A stretch of 8,407 nucleotides of DNA. Source: Acidimicrobiia bacterium (lineage in GTDB: Bacteria > Actinomycetota > Acidimicrobiia > Acidimicrobiales > AC-14). A program made the translations under genes and the position numbers. Below the pieces are notes generated by a model that saw only the letters and a list, made by a program, of their open reading frames with translations, did not search any database and was not told where the DNA came from. The DNA lies in the NCBI GenBank assembly GCA_019244985.1, contig JAFASB010000013.1:1-8407 (forward strand), written 5' to 3'. Of this stretch, positions 5,397 to 8,407 are shown piece by piece; within the stretch, counting starts at the first letter, position 1; each line of letters begins with the position of its first letter.

Positions 5397-6626
5397 TCAG
5401 ACCCGGTCGAGGTCGAGCATGCGGATGGCGTTGCCGCGCAGCACCTTGTAGCGCTGCTCGTCGGTCAGCCCCTTGGTCATGCGCTCGACCTCCCGCTGCA
5501 CGAACGGCCACGTGGTGTCGGTGTGCGGATAGTCGGTCTCGAAACAGACGTTGTCCTCTCCGACCTGTTCGATCGACTCCACGCCGTGTACGTCGTTGGT
5601 GAAGCAGCCGAACACGCGCCCCTTGTAGTAGGTCGACGGCGGATCGGGGATGGTCTCGTCGGAGTCGGTCCAGCTGGAGTGGTACTTCCACGTGTTGTCG
5701 GCGCGCTCCAAGGCGTAGGGAATCCAACCGATCTGACCTTCTGAGTACGCCAGCTTCAGCTCGGGGAACCGCACGAGCACACCCGAGAACAGGAAGTCGG
5801 CCAGAGAGGCCATCGAGTTGTTGCACGACAGCAGAATGGCCACCGAGGGGGGAGCGTCGGCCGACGTCGCCGGCATCTTCGACGACGAGCCGATGTGCAT
5901 GCAGACGGTCGTGCGGGTCTCTTCGCACGCCGCGAAGAACGGGTCCCACTCGCCGGTGTGAATGCTGGGCAGGCCCAGGTGGACGGGGATCTCGCTGAAG
6001 CAGACGGCGCGGGCGCCGCGCTCGGCATTGCGCCGGACCTCGGCGGCGGCCAGCTCGACGTCCCACAGCGGGATGAGGCACAGGGGAATCAGGACGCCCC
6101 CGGATGGGTCGCACCACTCCTCGATCATCCAGTCGTTGTAGGCCTTCACGCACGCCAGCCCGAGCTCGTGGTCCTTGCCCTCGAGGAATGTCTGGCCGCA
6201 GAAGCGGGGGAACGTCGGGAAGGAGATCGAGCCGTCGACGCCGGCCAGAGCCAGGTCGTCGACCCGCGACTTGGGCTCGTAGCACCCGGCCCGCATCTCG
6301 TCATAGGTGATGGCGGCGAGAAACATCTTGTCGGGGTCGAACTGGCTGACGTCACCGTCGGGCGTGGCGTCGAGGGGGATGGTCACGTGGCGCTTGTGGA
6401 CGTAGACCAGCTTGTCCTCGTACAGCCAGTAGTCACCCCAGCGGCCGTCCTCGGTCATCTCCTGCTTGTACGCCGCACCCACGTCCAGGGCGAAGTCACC
6501 CCAACGTGCTCGCTCGATGCGCGGCCCCTGCTCGCGCATCTTCGCCGGGAGGCGATCCTGCCAGACGTGCGCGGGCTCGACGACGTGATCGTCGACGCTG
6601 ATGACCTTGGGAAGTTCTGCTGTCAC
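5397..6626 (-). CDS. Amidohydrolase family protein (amidohydrolase 2, ACMSD-like)
   Basis: A 409-residue metal-dependent hydrolase or decarboxylase of the amidohydrolase-2 group, related to ACMSD and gamma-resorcylate decarboxylase. Metal-site features are D12-D-H14 in VDDHVVEP at the first strand, H244 in CMHIGSS, and D365 in ETDYPHTD near the C-terminus; YSEGQIGWIPY (294-304) is also characteristic. Such proteins are frequent in actinobacterial degradation clusters, acting on ring-cleavage or carboxylated intermediates; the exact reaction here is unknown. The start is the GTG at 6626 with AAGGAG 4 bases upstream; the longer open frame to 7004 is out-of-frame reading of the preceding gene. 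Its start overlaps that gene's stop (GTGA). It converges on the sulfotransferase with only 4 bases between the stop codons. Confidence 0.9.
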   Translation of the reverse strand: MTAELPKVISVDDHVVEPAHVWQDRLPAKMREQGPRIERARWGDFALDVGAAYKQEMTEDGRWGDYWLYEDKLVYVHKRHVTIPLDATPDGDVSQFDPDKMFLAAITYDEMRAGCYEPKSRVDDLALAGVDGSISFPTFPRFCGQTFLEGKDHELGLACVKAYNDWMIEEWCDPSGGVLIPLCLIPLWDVELAAAEVRRNAERGARAVCFSEIPVHLGLPSIHTGEWDPFFAACEETRTTVCMHIGSSSKMPATSADAPPSVAILLSCNNSMASLADFLFSGVLVRFPELKLAYSEGQIGWIPYALERADNTWKYHSSWTDSDETIPDPPSTYYKGRVFGCFTNDVHGVESIEQVGEDNVCFETDYPHTDTTWPFVQREVERMTKGLTDEQRYKVLRGNAIRMLDLDRV

Positions 6627-7042
6627 TGCGCTCCTTCTGCGAGCGGGTCGTGCTGGACGCCGGAGTCGAAGCCGCCGTGCTTGCGCATGAACGTGGTGGA
6701 CCGGCTGCGGATGCGCCAGCCCTCGCGCGTACGCACGTACTCGTCGTTGTACCAACCAAGGCGCATGGCGTGGGTCTGCTGGTCGACGAACACGAAGTGC
6801 TGTTTGCCCGTGGCCTGATCGCCGTCGAACTCGACTACCGGCATGTTGCCGATGAACTGTCCGCGCGGCGCGGCGGCGAGCAGCGCCGGGAAGCGGTCCA
6901 ACGTGTAGGGCGTTCCGAAGGCGGTGTACACCGCGTCGGGCGTGAAGACCTCCAACCACCGGCCCTCGACGAACTGGCTGCACAGCAGCATGTAGCGGGC
7001 GCACAGCTGCTGCAGATCCACGAGGTCGTCGGTGGTGCTCAC
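6623..7042 (-). CDS. SnoaL/NTF2-like small protein
   Basis: A 139-residue single-domain protein of the SnoaL/NTF2-like fold. Support is an N-terminal helical part (DLVDLQQLCARYMLLCSQFVEGRW), the acidic turn VFTPDAVYTAF, the central strand pair GKQHFVFVDQQTHAMRLGWYNDEYVR and the ending GWRIRSRSTTFMRKHGG, where W-x-I-x-x-R is typical. Members may be isomerases, cyclases or dehydratases, or non-catalytic partners; the beta subunits of ring-hydroxylating oxygenases share this fold but are usually longer. The GTG start at 7042 overlaps the reductase stop (GTGA) and is preceded by GAGGA at 7046-7050. The stop overlaps the amidohydrolase start in the same way. This tight coupling suggests a shared pathway or stoichiometry. 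Function otherwise unknown. Confidence 0.8.
   Translation of the reverse strand: MSTTDDLVDLQQLCARYMLLCSQFVEGRWLEVFTPDAVYTAFGTPYTLDRFPALLAAAPRGQFIGNMPVVEFDGDQATGKQHFVFVDQQTHAMRLGWYNDEYVRTREGWRIRSRSTTFMRKHGGFDSGVQHDPLAEGAQ
6631..6636 (-). promoter_or_regulatory. Shine-Dalgarno site of the amidohydrolase
   Basis: On the minus strand this reads AAGGAG, 4 bases before the GTG at 6626. It lies inside the 3' end of the NTF2-like gene and fixes the amidohydrolase start, since the reading frame is open much further upstream. Confidence 0.7.
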
Positions 7043-8151
7043 GCGTCCTCGTAGACGACGTGGACCGACGGCGACGTCGGCACCGACTGGCAGGTGAGCA
7101 CCCAACCCTCGTCGAGCTCGTCGTCGGTCAGGGCGTCGTTGACGAACATCGACACCGTGCCCTCGACGAGCTTGGCCATGCACGTCGCACAGCTTCCCGA
7201 CTCGCAGGAGGACGGGGCTGCCATCCCCATCTGCCGGGCCGTCTGCAGGATCGTCGTACCGGGGCGGTGGTCGACGGTGTCGATCCGGCCTCCCAACTCG
7301 ATGGTGACGCGGGCGGGCATCTCGGTCTCAGGTCCCGACGGCGGCGCCTTGGCTGGCCGCGCCTCGGCCGGGTGGAAGCGCTCGATGTGGATGCGGCGCT
7401 CGTCGGTCCCGAGGTCGAGCAGGCTCCGTTCCACGATGTCCATGAATGGCGGCGGACCGCAGATGAAGCTTTCGGACGCCTCGGCACTCCCACCGGTGAA
7501 ATGCCGCACCGCGGCCTCGTCGACGAAGCCGTGCTCGACATCGAGGTGGTGTGCGACGGTGAGACGGCCGGGATGGCGCTGCGCGAGCCGCTCGAGCTCG
7601 GTAGCGAAGATCACCGAGTCGCCGTCGCGGTTGGCGTACAGCAGGCGGACGCGCCGAGACGTGGTGGCGAGTGCCGTCTTCACGATCGAGAACACCGGTG
7701 TGATCCCGCTGCCGCCGGCGAAGGCGACGACGTCGCCGTGCCCGGACGGCAGGCAGAAGACGCCCGCCGGACAGGTGGTCTCGACGGCGTCGCCCGCCCG
7801 GAGGTTGTCGATCATCCAGTTCGACACCACGCCGCCGGCCACGCGCTTCACGGTGACCTGGAACTCGTCTCCGACATCGGGGGACGACGACATCGAGTAG
7901 CACCGCAGATGGGGACGGTCGTCTATGTGCACGCGGTGGGTGACGAACTGGCCGGCCCGGTATGCGAACGCGTCCGCCATCTCCGGCGGCACCTCGAGCA
8001 CGAAGGAGCGCGCCTCGGGGGTCTCGTCGACGACGCGCACGATCCGGAGGGGATGGAAGACGTGGTCACGCCCGGCGGCGGCCTTTGGCTCCCTCGTTGG
8101 ATACCGCGCCGCGATAACGACCTTCTCGCTAATGGAGATTGATGCTACCAT
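7039..8151 (-). CDS. KshB-like ferredoxin reductase (FAD, NAD, C-terminal plant-type [2Fe-2S])
   Basis: A 370-residue electron-transfer protein that would move electrons from NAD(P)H through FAD and a [2Fe-2S] cluster to a terminal oxygenase. Domains in order: FAD-binding barrel (about 33-135) with R83-C-Y-S86; NAD-binding domain (about 140-245) with GGSGITP (146-152) and CGPPPFM (231-237); ferredoxin domain (about 280-370) with cysteines 316, 321, 324 and 354 in CX4CX2CX29C. Layout, length and the VNDALTDDELDEG segment resemble KshB, the reductase of 3-ketosteroid 9-alpha-hydroxylase, though PaaE/HmpX-type reductases share the order. The start is the ATG at 8151, without a ribosome-binding site and only 6 bases from the divergent Rieske ATG. 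The first ~28 residues are not conserved family sequence, so the start is less sure than the function. Confidence 0.9.
   Translation of the reverse strand: MVASISISEKVVIAARYPTREPKAAAGRDHVFHPLRIVRVVDETPEARSFVLEVPPEMADAFAYRAGQFVTHRVHIDDRPHLRCYSMSSSPDVGDEFQVTVKRVAGGVVSNWMIDNLRAGDAVETTCPAGVFCLPSGHGDVVAFAGGSGITPVFSIVKTALATTSRRVRLLYANRDGDSVIFATELERLAQRHPGRLTVAHHLDVEHGFVDEAAVRHFTGGSAEASESFICGPPPFMDIVERSLLDLGTDERRIHIERFHPAEARPAKAPPSGPETEMPARVTIELGGRIDTVDHRPGTTILQTARQMGMAAPSSCESGSCATCMAKLVEGTVSMFVNDALTDDELDEGWVLTCQSVPTSPSVHVVYEDA
8146..8151 (+). promoter_or_regulatory. Possible -10 element of the Rieske gene
   Basis: TACCAT lies so that its last base is 7 before the A of the ATG at 8158, the spacing expected for a leaderless transcript. 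No convincing -35 is seen. It overlaps the first codons of the divergent reductase. Weak evidence. Confidence 0.2.
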
Positions 8152-8157
8152 TTTGTG

Positions 8158-8407
8158 ATGCCCCACTTCACGAAGCCCTCCGAAGGCAGTTGGACTCAGC
8201 ACTTCGGACTGGGCACGGGGCCCATCTCCTACGAGGACTCGATCTCCCCGCAGCACTACGAGCTCGAGCGGGACGCCATCTTCCGGCGCACGTGGCTCAA
8301 TGTCGGCCGCGTCGAGCAGCTGCCCAAGAAGGGGAGCTACTTCACGCGTGAGCTCGACGCGGCACGGACGTCGATCGTCGTCGTGCGCGAGTCAGACGAC
8401 CAGCTCC
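8158..8407 (+). CDS. Rieske non-heme iron oxygenase alpha subunit, N-terminal part (runs off right edge)
   Basis: The first 83 residues of an aromatic-ring-hydroxylating oxygenase alpha subunit. GTGPISYEDSISPQHYELER followed by DAIFRRTWLNVGRVEQLPKKGSYFT is the standard lead-in to the Rieske domain (the W-x-x-V-G-R and G-x-Y-F elements). The CXH and CX2H ligands of the cluster and the catalytic iron site lie beyond the window, so the call rests on this segment. It would take electrons from the reductase encoded divergently next door and hydroxylate an organic ring. The ATG at 8158 is chosen; a GTG directly before it (8155) is in frame. No ribosome-binding site is visible, so it may be leaderless. 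The substrate cannot be inferred from what is present. Confidence 0.88.
   Translation, partial: MPHFTKPSEGSWTQHFGLGTGPISYEDSISPQHYELERDAIFRRTWLNVGRVEQLPKKGSYFTRELDAARTSIVVVRESDDQL

Noticed and set aside
6627..7004. Upstream extension of the amidohydrolase frame (Arg/His-rich)
   Set aside because: It is an out-of-frame reading of the NTF2-like gene. The GTG at 6626 has a good ribosome-binding site and the family N-terminus.
7060..8142. Plus-strand open frame of 360 codons opposite the reductase
   Set aside because: The minus strand encodes a full reductase with FAD, NAD and [2Fe-2S] motifs; this is its shadow.
8152..8256. Upstream extension of the reductase frame to 405 residues
   Set aside because: It would read antisense through the Rieske gene start, and those residues do not resemble reductase sequence.

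Overview
The window is high-GC DNA (about two-thirds G+C by eye) with frequent GTG/TTG starts, GTGA stop/start overlaps and the gene families expected of an aerobic, catabolically versatile actinobacterium (a mycobacterium-like or acidimicrobial lineage is plausible; the sequence does not settle it). It is almost fully coding: ten genes in four blocks, two of them cut by the window edges. I saw no tRNA, rRNA, CRISPR array or insertion sequence.

Block 1 (1-2952, minus strand) reads, in transcription order, large subunit of a B12-dependent acyl-CoA mutase, two tandem paralogous cobalamin-binding small subunits, and then, after a 111-base gap with its own promoter-like signals and a perfect inverted repeat, the start of electron-transfer flavoprotein beta subunit (etfB), which runs off the left edge. 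The mutase keeps the residues that in methylmalonyl-CoA mutase contact the carboxylated acyl group (Tyr89, Arg207 and His244 equivalents), but several other pocket positions are replaced, so its substrate is probably not methylmalonyl-CoA itself.

Block 2 (2999-5392, plus strand) diverges from the mutase across a 46-base AT-rich gap: a crotonase-fold protein whose second catalytic Glu is Gln and which shares a Pro-x-Trp-Gly-Gly motif with ECHDC1-type alkylmalonyl-CoA decarboxylases, a TetR regulator overlapping it by 4 bases, and a PAPS-type sulfotransferase.

Block 3 (5397-8151, minus strand) is a tightly coupled cassette: KshB-like flavin/[2Fe-2S] reductase, a SnoaL/NTF2-like small protein, and an ACMSD-like amidohydrolase, each joined to the next by a 4-base GTGA overlap. 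Block 4 (8158-end, plus strand) is the N-terminus of a Rieske oxygenase alpha subunit, the likely electron acceptor of the reductase, with its start only 6 bases from that of the reductase.

Taken together this looks like an accessory catabolic locus for a ring-containing or branched compound. Rieske oxygenase plus reductase would hydroxylate the substrate, the amidohydrolase would hydrolyse or decarboxylate an intermediate, and the mutase plus crotonase would rearrange and process a CoA thioester, with ETF taking electrons from acyl-CoA dehydrogenases encoded elsewhere. The substrate is unknown, and the link between the two halves is inferred from proximity only.
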